Shown here: piece after piece, positions 1 to 8,919 of the stretch
Layout of the letters: each line of letters starts with the position of its first letter
How positions within the stretch are numbered: the stretch's first letter is position 1
NCBI RefSeq assembly: GCF_003173755.1
Contig: NZ_CP029553.1
Location: 769,001 to 833,000, forward strand
Source of the DNA: Methylobacterium terrae
Lineage (GTDB): Bacteria > Pseudomonadota > Alphaproteobacteria > Rhizobiales > Beijerinckiaceae
DNA: 64,000 nt
Direction: 5' to 3'
Translations under genes and position numbers: made by a program
The notes under the pieces: model-generated
Database searches by the model: none
What the model was told of the DNA's origin: nothing
The model's input: the letters and a program-made list of their open reading frames with translations, nothing else

Positions 1-918
1 TGGGCGCCGACCGCGCGGACGGTCCAGGGCACGGTCTGCCTGGTGCAGGGCCGCGCGGAGTTCATCGAGAAGTACTTCGAGACCGTGACGGAGCTGCGCG
101 ACCGCGGCTTCCACGTCGTCGCCTTCGACTGGCGCGGGCAGGGCGGCTCCGACCGCACCGTCGAGGACCCGCACAAGGGCCACGTCGACGATTTCGCGGA
201 GTACCGCCTCGACCTCGCGGCGGTGGAGGCGCAGGTGATGGAAGGGCGGCTGCCGCGGCCCTTCTTCGGCCTCGCCCACTCGATGGGCGGCGCGATCTGC
301 CTCACCGCCGCCCGGGAGGGCTGGCTGCCGTTCAGCCGCCTCGTCGTGCTCGCCCCGATGGTGGCGATCTGCATGATCCGCCGGCCGAAGGCGGCGATGC
401 GCCTCGCCGCGGTCCTGCGCGCCCTCGGCTTCGGGCGCCGCTACGTGCCGGGCGGCTCGGCGGTCTCGATCGCCACCAAGCCGTTTCCGAACAACCGCCT
501 CACGGCCGATCCCGCCCGCTACGCCCGCAACGCCGCGGCGGCGCTCGCGGTCGGGGCCGGCGCCATCGGCGACCCGACCATCGGCTGGCTCGCCGCCGCC
601 TTCCGGGCGATGCGCCGCTTCGAGGATCCGCGCTATCCCCTGGGCCTTCGCGTGCCGGTGCTGGTGGTGGCCGCGGGCGCCGACCCGGTCTGCAGCACCC
701 CGGCGGTGGAGCGGTTCGCGGCCAGGCTCGCGGCCGGCCACACCATCACCCTGCGCGGCGCCCGCCACGAGATCCTGATGGAGCGCGACGCGGTCCGCGA
801 GCAGTTCTGGGCGGCGTTCGACGCCTTCGTGCCGGGCTCTGCGACCCCGGTGCCGGGCTCCGCGACCCCGGTGCCGGGCTCCGCGACCGCCGAGGAGGAG
901 CGCGAAGCGGTCGCGTGA
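1..918 (+). CDS. Alpha/beta hydrolase, lysophospholipase-like (5' end outside window)
   Basis: The reading frame is open from base 1, so the start lies upstream. A GTG at 43 is internal to the conserved part of the fold (QGRAEFIEKY follows it) and is unlikely to be the start. The protein has the alpha/beta-hydrolase layout of PldB-type lysophospholipases and monoacylglycerol lipases: strand-turn FDWRGQGGSDR, then the nucleophile elbow HSMGGA with the catalytic Ser near base 284. A late Asp (AGADPVC) and His (GARHEI) complete a plausible triad. The role is hydrolysis of an ester or lysophospholipid; the substrate is not determinable. The last residues are an odd tandem VPGSATP repeat before a charged tail. 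Family call is firm, substrate is not. Confidence 0.85.
   Translation, partial: WAPTARTVQGTVCLVQGRAEFIEKYFETVTELRDRGFHVVAFDWRGQGGSDRTVEDPHKGHVDDFAEYRLDLAAVEAQVMEGRLPRPFFGLAHSMGGAICLTAAREGWLPFSRLVVLAPMVAICMIRRPKAAMRLAAVLRALGFGRRYVPGGSAVSIATKPFPNNRLTADPARYARNAAAALAVGAGAIGDPTIGWLAAAFRAMRRFEDPRYPLGLRVPVLVVAAGADPVCSTPAVERFAARLAAGHTITLRGARHEILMERDAVREQFWAAFDAFVPGSATPVPGSATPVPGSATAEEEREAVA
829..888 (+). repeat. 21-bp tandem repeat in the hydrolase 3' end
   Basis: Nearly three copies of a 21-base unit (gtgccgggctctgcgaccccg and variants) start at 829, 850 and 871. They encode VPGSATP, VPGSATP and VPGSAT. The repeat is in frame, so copy changes would only lengthen the C-terminal tail of the hydrolase beyond its catalytic fold. 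Confidence 0.9.
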
Positions 919-934
919 GGCGGGGGCCTCCCGC

Positions 935-1822
935 TCACCCCCGCCAGCGCAGGCGATCGACGAGGGCGCGGAGCGCCGGCGTCGCCTGCCGGACCGGGTG
1001 ATAGAGGTGGAAGCCGGGGAAGGGCGGGCACCAACCGTCCAGCACCCGCACGAGGCGGCCCGCCGCCAGGTCCTCCGCCGCGTCCGCCTCCAGCATGAAG
1101 CCGAGCCCGGCGCCGGCGCGCACCGCCGCCGCCGTCAGGGCGCCGTCGTTGACGACGAGCCGGCCGCCGGGGCGCAGGCGGATCTCGCGCCCGCCTCGGG
1201 CGAAATCCCACGGCAGCAGCCCGCCGCCGGCGAGGCGGTAATTGACGCAGTCATGGGCCTCGAGGTCGGCCGGGCTCCCGGGCGCGGGACGGCGCGCGAA
1301 GTAGCCGGGCGTGCCCACCACCGCCATGCGCTGGTCCGGCCCGACCCGGACCGCCACCATGTCGCGTTCCACCGCCTCGCCGAAGCGGATGCCGGCATCG
1401 AAGCCCGCCGCCACGATGTCGGTCAGGCGATCGTCGACGACGACCTCGACCGAGACCGCCGGATGGTCGAGGAGGAAGCCCGGCAGGGCCGGATCGAGGA
1501 CGCGGCGCGCCGCCGCCGAGAAGGTCGTCAGCCGCAGGGTGCCGGAGGGCTCGCCCCGCCAGTCGGCGAGGCCGGCGAGGCCGCGGGCGACCTCGGCGAG
1601 GGCCGGGTCGAGGGAGCGCAGCAGCCGCTCGCCCGCCGGCGTCGGGGCGACGCTGCGGGTCGTGCGGGCGAGGAGCCGCACGCCGAGCCGCTCCTCGAGC
1701 CCGCGCAGCGCGTGGCTGAGCGCCGAGGGCGACAGGCCGAGCTCGGCCGCCGCCCGGGTGAAGCTGCGGGCCCGGGCCACCGCCGCGAAGGCCGCGAGAT
1801 CGTCGAGCGTGCCGCGCCGCAT
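935..1822 (-). CDS. LysR-family transcriptional regulator
   Basis: A 295-residue LysR-type regulator. The N-terminal winged helix-turn-helix (about residues 3-62) contains the classic pattern SFTRAAAELGLSPSALSHAL and ARTTRSVAPTPAGERLL. The rest is the periplasmic-binding-protein-like effector domain (about 90-290) with SGTLRLT at its start. It begins at ATG 1822 and is divergent from the aldo/keto reductase at 1918, leaving a 95-bp shared promoter region. That arrangement is typical of a LysR protein controlling its neighbour, so I infer that it regulates the reductase. The effector is unknown. Confidence 0.92.
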   Translation of the reverse strand: MRRGTLDDLAAFAAVARARSFTRAAAELGLSPSALSHALRGLEERLGVRLLARTTRSVAPTPAGERLLRSLDPALAEVARGLAGLADWRGEPSGTLRLTTFSAAARRVLDPALPGFLLDHPAVSVEVVVDDRLTDIVAAGFDAGIRFGEAVERDMVAVRVGPDQRMAVVGTPGYFARRPAPGSPADLEAHDCVNYRLAGGGLLPWDFARGGREIRLRPGGRLVVNDGALTAAAVRAGAGLGFMLEADAAEDLAAGRLVRVLDGWCPPFPGFHLYHPVRQATPALRALVDRLRWRG

Positions 1823-1917
1823 TGCTGAGCTTCCTTCACAAGCGCTTGCCGCCGATCCGGGCTAATCGCCCGAAGGCCCCCGGGCTATGCCTGTCCCACC
1901 ATCGAGGACATGCAGCA

Positions 1918-3039
1918 ATGGACCTGTCGGATTATCGCACGCTCGGCCGCTCGGGGCTCGGCGTCAGCCCGCTCGCGCTCGGCACCATGACCTTCGGCAC
2001 GGCGCGCTGGGGCCTCGACGAGGCGGGCGCGCGCGCCGTGTTCGACGCCTATGTCGAGCGCGGGGGCAACTTCGTCGACACGGCCGACGTCTATGCCGGC
2101 GGCGAGAGCGAGGCGATGCTCGGCCGCTTCATCGCCGAGCGCTCCTTGCGCGACCGGATCGTGCTCGCGACCAAGGCGGGATTCGCGGCGGGCTCCGGGC
2201 CGCATGCCGGCGGCAGCGGCGCCAAGCACCTCCACGCCGCCCTCGACGGCTCCTTGGCGCGCCTGCGCACCGAGTGGGTCGACCTGTACTGGCTGCACGT
2301 CTGGGACGGCGTCACGCCCGCCGAGGAGATCCTGGAGACGATGACCGGCCTCGTGCGGGCCGGCAAGATCCGCCACTGGGGCGTGTCGAACGCCCCGGCC
2401 TGGTTCGTCGCCAAGCTCGCCACCCTGGCCGCGGTGCGCGGCCGGCCGGGACCGATCGCCCTGCAGTACTTCTACTCCCTGGTGAGCCGGGAGGTGGAGG
2501 ACGAGCACGTCCCGCTCGGGCGCGAGTTCGGGATGGGGCTGGTCCCGTGGTCGCCGCTGGCCTACGGGCTCCTGACCGGCAAGTACGACCGCGCCGCCGT
2601 CGAGGCCGCCGCCCCGCGGGAGGACGGCCTGCCGCGCGAGGCCGCCGCCGGCGGGGCGCGGCCGGAGGGCGACCGGCGGCTCGACGGCGCCAATCCGTTC
2701 GGCGACAGCCTGTTCACCCCGCGCAACTGGGACGTCGTCGCGGCCCTGCGCCGGGTCGCGGCGGCGCTCGGGGAGCCGCCGGCCCGGGTCGCGCTGGCCT
2801 GGGTGGTGGGGCGGCCGGGCGTGGCCGCGACCCTGATGGGCGTCGGCCGCCCGGGTCAGGTCGCCGAGAATGCCGGCGCGCTCGCCCTCGTGCTGCCGCC
2901 GGAGCACCGCGCCGCCCTCGACGCGGCGAGCGCTCCGGCCGCGCCGCGCCTGGTCTACGCCCTGGCGCGGCCGCCGCTGCGCGAGCGGGCGGTGTTCGGG
3001 GGCGCATCGGTGCGGGGTACGACGGACGGGCCGGGGTAA
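1918..3039 (+). CDS. Aldo/keto reductase
   Basis: A 373-residue NADPH-dependent aldo/keto reductase of the YajO/Tas-like group. The start at ATG 1918 gives MDLSDYRTLGRSGL, the usual first strand of the TIM barrel; the frame is open further upstream but without homology. The catalytic tetrad is visible: Asp and Tyr in NFVDTADVYAGG, Lys in LATKAG and His in DLYWLHVWD. It reduces aldehydes or ketones in the cytosol; the substrate is not predictable. It is divergently paired with the LysR gene at 935-1822. Confidence 0.92.
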   Translation: MDLSDYRTLGRSGLGVSPLALGTMTFGTARWGLDEAGARAVFDAYVERGGNFVDTADVYAGGESEAMLGRFIAERSLRDRIVLATKAGFAAGSGPHAGGSGAKHLHAALDGSLARLRTEWVDLYWLHVWDGVTPAEEILETMTGLVRAGKIRHWGVSNAPAWFVAKLATLAAVRGRPGPIALQYFYSLVSREVEDEHVPLGREFGMGLVPWSPLAYGLLTGKYDRAAVEAAAPREDGLPREAAAGGARPEGDRRLDGANPFGDSLFTPRNWDVVAALRRVAAALGEPPARVALAWVVGRPGVAATLMGVGRPGQVAENAGALALVLPPEHRAALDAASAPAAPRLVYALARPPLRERAVFGGASVRGTTDGPG

Positions 3040-3634
3040 GCCGGCTGGCGGACGATTCCGGCGGGCGGTCCATGAAGGCGCTTCCTGCCGGCGCTTCCTG
3101 CCGATGGCGACCGGGAAAGCCCGGTCGCGGAACGCTGCCGGGCCCACGGCCGCGCCGGTCGTCGAGGACCGTTCGGCTCACGATCGTCTCCGTCCATCGA
3201 TCCGGTCCGGAACGATCGACATCGTCCGATTTCCATGCGAAATCATTCGGGCAGTACTTCCGCAAGATTACAGGTTAATGGAAATTTACGTAAATTTGTA
3301 ATTATCGTAGTGTAGGCCTGTCGTAGAACGGCAGTTGCGTTGCTTGGAACAGCATTCGCCCGGCCTTTGTCCGGTATGACAGAATTCCTCTCTGTCCGGC
3401 GACAGCACATCCCCTGCGATTGCGCGAACGGGCAAAACAGAGTGCGCGCTCGGGCAAGCGCGGGTTCTGCCGCTGCGGTAGGTTGGATCCAAGTTGGACG
3501 GTGGTCGTCGACCGGAAATGTTCGCCGCTGCGAAATCTAAGTACTATGCGGTAATCCATATAACGGTACAGACGTCGACAAGTCGCATCCTGGCTTGATA
3601 TGTCAAATTGCGTATTATAGCAGGATGTAAAGCG
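3040..3634. other. Intergenic region, AT-richer in its right half
   Basis: About 595 bp between the reductase and the MucR-like gene. From about 3230 the composition becomes clearly AT-richer than the surroundings (for example around 3276-3310 and 3585-3660), and this continues into the first codons of the next gene. Open frames here lack homology-like patterns or codon bias. It probably holds the promoter and leader of the regulator. I see no convincing promoter boxes or RNA structure. Confidence 0.5.
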
Positions 3635-4027
3635 ATGAAAAACTCTGATATTATAAGGATGACATCGGCTATTGCTGCAGCTTACGTATCTCGGAATCGC
3701 GTGTACTTGACCGAGGTGCCGGATCTGATCGCTCGCGTCCATGCCGGTCTGCTCGCGCTCACGACCCCGCCGGGGCACGGGCGGGCGCAGGCACGGCCGA
3801 GCGAGTCCCAGATCGCAGCCTCGGTGAAGCGCAACCGGATCATCAGCTTCATCGACGGCAAGCCCTACAAGTCGCTCAAGTGGCAGCTCGTGGCCCACGG
3901 CCTGACCCCGGACCAGTACCGGGCACGGTTCGGGCTGCCCGGTAATTACCCGATGGTTGCGCCGACCTACGACAAATCCCTTCGGCGCGACGACGAGACG
4001 GTCGCGCCGTCGAAGAAGCGCTCCTGA
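3635..4027 (+). CDS. MucR/Ros-family regulator with degenerate zinc finger
   Basis: A 130-residue protein of the MucR/Ros family, DNA-binding regulators of surface polysaccharide and cell-cycle genes in alphaproteobacteria. The start is ATG 3635; an upstream TTG at 3608 is less likely. Family marks are the N-terminal IVSAYVSRN-like segment (TSAIAAAYVSRNRV) and the C-terminal block KSLKWQLVAHGLTPDQYR followed by GLPGNYPMVAP. In zinc-binding members a Cys pair precedes the DGK motif. Here the segment reads NRIISFIDGKPYKSLK with no Cys, so zinc binding by the usual ligands is not possible. The first codons are AT-rich relative to the rest. Confidence 0.85.
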   Translation: MKNSDIIRMTSAIAAAYVSRNRVYLTEVPDLIARVHAGLLALTTPPGHGRAQARPSESQIAASVKRNRIISFIDGKPYKSLKWQLVAHGLTPDQYRARFGLPGNYPMVAPTYDKSLRRDDETVAPSKKRS

Positions 4028-4324
4028 CGGCAGGACCGTAACGGTCCGGGGAGGCACGCGGGCCGGAGCATGGACGATGGCAGGCCTCCGGGCCGGTCGC
4101 CCGTCCGTCTCCCCTGGCGTTCGGCGGCCGGCGAATGCCTGCCGTTCCGGCGTCGCTCGCTTCGTCGCTCCTCGGCCCGGCCCGCTCGACGGCGCCCGTC
4201 GCGACGTCGCGGGGGCTCCCGGCACGGCGGCGGGAGGACGTGAAGTTCAAGTGCAGCCCATTGATCCCGCGTCGGTGCCGACCGTGATCGACGCGTCTCG
4301 GCGCGTATCGAGGAGGATGAGCCA

Positions 4325-5095
4325 ATGGGTGCGATTTTGTTCGAACGCATCTTCGAGCGGGCGCGGGCGACCTTGTCGCGCCTGTTCGATGCGGCCGCCG
4401 ACGGGTGCATCGACATCCGGGAGGTCGAGGCCCTCGTCCATCCGGTCGTGCGGGCGCTGCAGGATGGCGGCGTGCAGCGGTGGCTCGTGGCCGTCCACGC
4501 CCATCCCAGCCAGGATACCGTCCAGCACTCGATGCACGTCGCCGGCCTGGCCGCCAACTTCGCCCATCATCTCGGCCTGTCCCCCTGGGACTGCGTGACG
4601 CTGGTTCGGGCCGGCCTGCTGCACGACATCGGCAAGGCGCGCATCCCGCGCGCGATCCTCGACAAGCCGGGCGCCCTGACCGCGCCGGAGATGGCCCTGA
4701 TGCGCATGCACGCCGCGATCGGCCACGAGATCCTGTTCGAATCCGGGGTGCGGGACCCGGTGGTGCTGGCGGTGACGCGGCATCATCACGAGATGCTCGA
4801 CGGGTCGGGCTATCCCGACCGGCTCGCCGGAGGCACCATCCGGGAGCTCGTGAGGCTCACGACCGTGTGCGACATCTACGCGGCGCTGACCGAGCTGCGG
4901 CCCTATCGCCCGGGGATGACGCGCGCCGACGCGCTGGCGATCCTGCGGGACATGGCTCCCACCCGGCTCGATCCGGTCCTGGTGCGCGCCTTCGAGGCCT
5001 CTCTCGATGCGCGCTGCATGATGGAGGCGGGGCGGACGATCCGCCTCTACCCGTCGATCGCCCGCGCCGCCCTGCGCGAGTGCGACGCCCCATAG
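4325..5095 (+). CDS. HD-GYP-type phosphohydrolase
   Basis: A 256-residue protein with one HD-GYP domain (about residues 60-230) and no sensory domain, only a short helical N-terminus. The motifs are complete: HSMHVAGLA, the metal-binding HDIGKARIP, then HHHEMLDGSGYPDRL, which contains the HD-GYP signature. These enzymes linearise cyclic di-GMP. It probably acts in the cytosol, as no membrane segment is seen. An AGGAGG-like ribosome site lies just before ATG 4325. It sits near a diguanylate cyclase (7569-8735), so both arms of c-di-GMP turnover occur within 5 kb. Confidence 0.9.
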   Translation: MGAILFERIFERARATLSRLFDAAADGCIDIREVEALVHPVVRALQDGGVQRWLVAVHAHPSQDTVQHSMHVAGLAANFAHHLGLSPWDCVTLVRAGLLHDIGKARIPRAILDKPGALTAPEMALMRMHAAIGHEILFESGVRDPVVLAVTRHHHEMLDGSGYPDRLAGGTIRELVRLTTVCDIYAALTELRPYRPGMTRADALAILRDMAPTRLDPVLVRAFEASLDARCMMEAGRTIRLYPSIARAALRECDAP

Positions 5096-5108
5096 GGCCG
5101 CCGACGGT

Positions 5109-6071
5109 TCACGCGCCGGAGTTCAGCGCCGTCTGCCGGTACTCGCTCGGCGTGGCGCCGTAGCGGTCCTTGAAGCGGCGGGCGAAATGCGCCTGGCTGA
5201 CGAAGCCGCACCCGTAGGCGAGCGCCCCGATCGACAGATGCGCGTGCCCGGGATCGGACAGCCGCCGGGCGGCGGCCTCCAGCCGGCGCTGCCAGAGCCA
5301 GTCCGCGATCGGCTGCCCGCGCTCGTGGAACAGCTGCTGCAGGTGGCGCAGCGACACGCCCAGCGCCGCCGCCAGCTGCGGCGGGTCGAGGGTCGGGTCG
5401 CCGAGATGGGCCTCCACGTAGGCCTTCGCCCGCTGCACGATCACGGTGCCCTGGAGGGGGCGGGGCGTCTCCTGCGCCAGCCGCTCGGCGAGGCTCGCGA
5501 CGATGAGGTCGGCGCCGATGCGGATCATGCGCTCGGCCGTGTCCGGGCTCATCTGGCGGTTCACGCGGATCAGGTCGTCGAAGAAGGTGCGCACCAGGGA
5601 CGCGCCGGGCAGGTTGCCCGGGACGCTGAGGCCGGCGAACAGGGGCGCTGCGCCGAGCGGGCCCTCGAGCCGCTCGCGCGGGAGTTCGATCAGCAGCGAG
5701 CTCGTCGGGCCGGGATACTCGTAGATCAGCGGCCGGTTGCGGTCGAAGACCGTCAGGTCGCCGGGCTGCTGCACCGCCGCCCGGTCGTACTGGCGGCTAT
5801 GCGCCGTCCCGGACAGCCGGATGACGACCGCGAGCGTACCCTGCTTGCAGTGGCGGCGGATCGTCAGCGGCGTCGCCTCGACGCGGTGCGCGCCGACTGC
5901 CGAGCGCGTCAGCAGCATGCTGCCGATATCGACCCCCTCGATCGTCGCCCTGAACGGCCCGTCGCCGGCCGGCGTGATCTCCGCCGGCACGAAGCGCGAC
6001 CTGACGACGTCGAGATAGGTCGTGAACCGCTTCGGCGAGGGCGTATCGTCCGACGAGAACAACTTGCGCAT
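5109..6071 (-). CDS. AraC-family regulator, tandem copy 1
   Basis: A 320-residue AraC/XylS-type regulator. The N-terminal two thirds is a ligand-sensing region of the AraC_binding_2 kind (RLSGTAHSRQYDRAAVQQPG). The C-terminal HTH_18 domain (about residues 215-312) includes LAAALGVSLRHLQQLF and ACGFVSQAHFARRFKDRYG-like elements ending in TPSEYR. The upstream neighbour on the same strand (6153-7115) is a full-length paralogue. The last 530 bases of the two genes are almost identical while the first halves are clearly diverged. The ligand is unknown. Confidence 0.9.
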   Translation of the reverse strand: MRKLFSSDDTPSPKRFTTYLDVVRSRFVPAEITPAGDGPFRATIEGVDIGSMLLTRSAVGAHRVEATPLTIRRHCKQGTLAVVIRLSGTAHSRQYDRAAVQQPGDLTVFDRNRPLIYEYPGPTSSLLIELPRERLEGPLGAAPLFAGLSVPGNLPGASLVRTFFDDLIRVNRQMSPDTAERMIRIGADLIVASLAERLAQETPRPLQGTVIVQRAKAYVEAHLGDPTLDPPQLAAALGVSLRHLQQLFHERGQPIADWLWQRRLEAAARRLSDPGHAHLSIGALAYGCGFVSQAHFARRFKDRYGATPSEYRQTALNSGA

Positions 6072-6713
6072 CGGCGCTACGCTCCCCCGGCTTTCCGGCC
6101 GGCATCCCGGATGCGGGGGGTGTGGCGGGAGGACGGTCCGGCCATGCGGGGATCAGGCCGTCGGAGCCGGGGCCGTCCGCCGGTACTCGCTCGGCGTGAC
6201 GCCGTAGCGGTCCTTGAAGCGGCGGGCGAAATGCGCCTGGCTGACGAAGCCGCACCCGTAGGCGAGCGCCCCGATCGACAGATGCGCGTGCCCGGGATCG
6301 GACAGCCGCCGGGCGGCGGCCTCCAGCCGGCGCTGCCAGAGCCAGTCCGCGATCGGCTGCCCGCGCTCGTGGAACAGCTGCTGCAGGTGGCGCAGCGACA
6401 CGCCCGTCGCCGCCGCCAGCTGCGGCGGGTCGAGGGTCGGGTCGCCGAGATGGGCCTCCACGTAGGCCTTCGCCCGCTGCACGATCACGGTGCCCTGGAG
6501 GGGGCGGGGCGTCTCCTGCGCCAGCCGCTCGGCGAGGCTCGCGACGATGAGGTCGGTGCCGATCCGCGTCATGCGCTCGGCCGTGTCCGGGCTCATCTGG
6601 CGGTTCACGCGGATCAGGTCGTCGAAGAAGGTGCGCACAAGGGACGCGCCGGGCAGGCTGGCCGGGACGCTGAGGCCGGCGAACAGGGGCGCTGCGCCGA
6701 GTGGGCCCTCGAG
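5135..6713. repeat. Near-identical 535-bp direct repeat (5135-5669 and 6179-6713)
   Basis: The two segments run in register at an offset of 1,044 bp and differ at only about ten positions that I could find by eye. They cover the 3' halves of the two AraC genes. Beyond 5669/6713 the identity falls abruptly to that of ordinary diverged paralogues. This is a candidate gene-conversion tract. Confidence 0.85.
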
Positions 6714-7115
6714 CAATTCGCGGGGAATCTCGATGAACAGCGAGCTCGTCGAAGCCGGATACTCGAACGCCAGCGGCTTGTTGCTGTCGAAGACGACGAG
6801 GTCGCCGGGCTGCTGCACCACCGCCCGGTCGTACTGGCGGCTATGCGCCGTCCCGGACAGCCGGATGATGACGGAGAGCTTGTCGTGCTTGTCGTGGCGG
6901 CGGATCGTCGACGGCGTGGTGTCGACGGCCTGGCCGTTGAAGCTCGACCGCGTGATCAGCATGCCGCCGATATCGACCCCCTCGATATGGGCGCGAAAGC
7001 GGCCGTCGCCGATCTTGCGGCACTCGCTCGGGACGAAGCGATCCCGGACGATGTCGAGATAGGTCTCGAATTTCTTCCGCGAGTTCAGATCGTCGGTCGA
7101 GATCAGGGTCTTCAT
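6153..7115 (-). CDS. AraC-family regulator, tandem copy 2
   Basis: Also 320 residues when started at ATG 7115 (MKTLISTDD); the frame extends 10 codons further only through a TTG. Domain layout matches copy 1: sensing region, then a two-HTH AraC domain. The N-terminal half differs at roughly every third residue from copy 1 (compare ITRSSFNGQAVDTTP with LTRSAVGAHRVEATP), whereas the C-terminal half differs at only a few. Different ligand specificity with the same DNA target is a reasonable inference. The gap to copy 1 is 81 bp, so the two could be cotranscribed. Confidence 0.9.
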   Translation of the reverse strand: MKTLISTDDLNSRKKFETYLDIVRDRFVPSECRKIGDGRFRAHIEGVDIGGMLITRSSFNGQAVDTTPSTIRRHDKHDKLSVIIRLSGTAHSRQYDRAVVQQPGDLVVFDSNKPLAFEYPASTSSLFIEIPRELLEGPLGAAPLFAGLSVPASLPGASLVRTFFDDLIRVNRQMSPDTAERMTRIGTDLIVASLAERLAQETPRPLQGTVIVQRAKAYVEAHLGDPTLDPPQLAAATGVSLRHLQQLFHERGQPIADWLWQRRLEAAARRLSDPGHAHLSIGALAYGCGFVSQAHFARRFKDRYGVTPSEYRRTAPAPTA

Positions 7116-7568
7116 CGAAGGTCGATGCAGGTCGTGTATTCGCAAGTCAGCGTCAGGGGCTGACTAGCAGCCAGGCGCATTGATGGCTAGCGAATCGAGC
7201 GCTCTCCTGAATGGAAAGATAGAAAATTTTCCTAGTTACATGAGCTGACTATCGACTGCGCCTACAGGATCGGCATATAAAATTTCCAATATAATCCGGC
7301 GGGGTATCGACATCATCGGATCCGGTTGTATCGGTTAGACGTCGGCCGTCCGTTAGGGCAAGGAGATGTGTATCATTGTCGCAGGGCCTTCCCTGTTCCC
7401 CGCGCCGACGGTCTCGCCCTGCGCCGCGCCGCGCCGCGCCGCGTCGCCTCGCTCGACCGGTCGGCGGCGCCGAGGCCGCGTCGAGCATCCGCGCGCCACC
7501 GCTGGCGTGCGTGGTCTGCCGGGAATCCCCTGGGCGGCACCCGATCGCGACCACGTTCGGCCTGAACC
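7116..7568. other. Intergenic region, no gene seen
   Basis: About 450 bp between the AraC copy 2 start and the end of the diguanylate cyclase gene. The part 7160-7340 is AT-richer and probably contains the promoter of the AraC pair. 7370-7560 is GC-rich without a plausible frame. No terminator or RNA gene was recognised. Confidence 0.5.
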
Positions 7569-8735
7569 CTATCCGGCCGTCTCCAGGGGCATGGCGGCCG
7601 ATGCCGCGCTCATCGTCAATCGCCCGCGGCCGCCCCGCTTCGCCGCGTAGAGGGCATTGTCCGCTTCCTCGAGCAGGTCGTCCAGGCGATGCGCGGGATC
7701 GCGCGCGAGGGCGGCCCCGATGCTCACCCCGATGCGGGCCTGGACCGCGCGCCCGGTGTCGAACGGCTGCGCGGTCGCCGCGATGATCGAGCGGCCGACG
7801 GACCGGACCCGCGCCTCGTCGGCCTCCGGCATCAGGAGGACGTACTCGTCGCCGCCGATGCGGCAGGCGGTGTCGCGGAGTCCCGCGTGACGGCGCAGGA
7901 TATCGGCGACGTGGACCAGGACCCAGTCTCCCGCGGCGTGCCCGAAGCGGTCGTTGATCTGCTTGAAGCCGTCCAGGTCGAGGCACAGGACGGCGACGCT
8001 GGAGGGCCCCTCGGTCGTCCCGAGTCCCGACAGGTGCCGCGCGAGCGTGTCGCGCATGCACGCCCGGTTGGGGAGCTTCGTCAGGGGATCGCGCAGGGAG
8101 AGGCGGTAATGGGCGCGCTGATTGCGGATGGCGCCGACGAGGGTCCTGTGGGTGCGCCGCGTCAGGATCCAGAAGGCGACGGTCGCGCCCGGGACCAGGA
8201 GGGCGAAGGGGCGGGTGACGTCGGACGGGCCGGTCGCCAGGCCCAGTTCCAGCGCACCGGTGAGCATCGCGATGTTGAGCATCGCGAGGACCGGAAAGGC
8301 CGTGAAGAGCGAGGCGACGTAGCCGCAGAATCCGACCGTCAGGATGATGGCGAGGATGGCCGCTCGATCGGAGCCGGCCTGGCTCAGGACGAGGATGTCG
8401 ACCGAGACGAGGGCGATCAGCCCGATATTGACCGGCACGAACCGCAGGGGAGGCGTGCCGGCGGAGCCGTGACCCGTCCGCGCCTGCCGCCGGCGCAGCC
8501 TCCAGCGCACGACGAACAGGGCGACGTCCGCGGCGACGAAGACGAGGATCCACGCCCAGCCCGTGACCGTCAGGGCCCAGACCCAGCCGATCTGCGTCCA
8601 GAACAGCACGGCGAACGACATGTGATCGTCGTCGTTCAGCGAGACGAGGGACAGTGCACGGATCTCGGGATTGCTCTCCCCCTCCTGGTGGAGCAGAACG
8701 TCCGTCGCACGCACGAGGAGTGAGGATTGGTTCAT
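7569..8735 (-). CDS. Membrane diguanylate cyclase (GGDEF)
   Basis: A 388-residue protein started at ATG 8735 (MNQSSLLVRAT). About six hydrophobic segments fill residues 35-200, for example WVWALTVTGWAWILVFVAADV and ALLVPGATVAFWIL. They are followed by a GGDEF domain (about 215-375) with DPLTKLPNRACM and FKQINDRFGHAAGD. The active-site loop is GGDEY, an accepted functional variant. The product is cyclic di-GMP from two GTP at the inner membrane. The position of the inhibitory RxxD site five residues before the loop reads GLRD, so classical product inhibition is probably absent. The membrane part carries no recognised sensor family. Confidence 0.9.
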   Translation of the reverse strand: MNQSSLLVRATDVLLHQEGESNPEIRALSLVSLNDDDHMSFAVLFWTQIGWVWALTVTGWAWILVFVAADVALFVVRWRLRRRQARTGHGSAGTPPLRFVPVNIGLIALVSVDILVLSQAGSDRAAILAIILTVGFCGYVASLFTAFPVLAMLNIAMLTGALELGLATGPSDVTRPFALLVPGATVAFWILTRRTHRTLVGAIRNQRAHYRLSLRDPLTKLPNRACMRDTLARHLSGLGTTEGPSSVAVLCLDLDGFKQINDRFGHAAGDWVLVHVADILRRHAGLRDTACRIGGDEYVLLMPEADEARVRSVGRSIIAATAQPFDTGRAVQARIGVSIGAALARDPAHRLDDLLEEADNALYAAKRGGRGRLTMSAASAAMPLETAG

Positions 8736-8919
8736 CCTGCGGATCGGGCCGAGCGAAGTGGAGGCTCGAACCTTACCCAAGGAAAGTTGATCAATCGTGC
8801 ACGAACGGGTCGCGCCTCAACGGCTGCGACGCGGCATCCGCCGCGTCGGATTCATGCTCCGGGTGCCTCGCTTGGCCGCCCGGGTCTGCCCCGCCCGGGC
8901 AGCGCCGATGGCGACGCCT

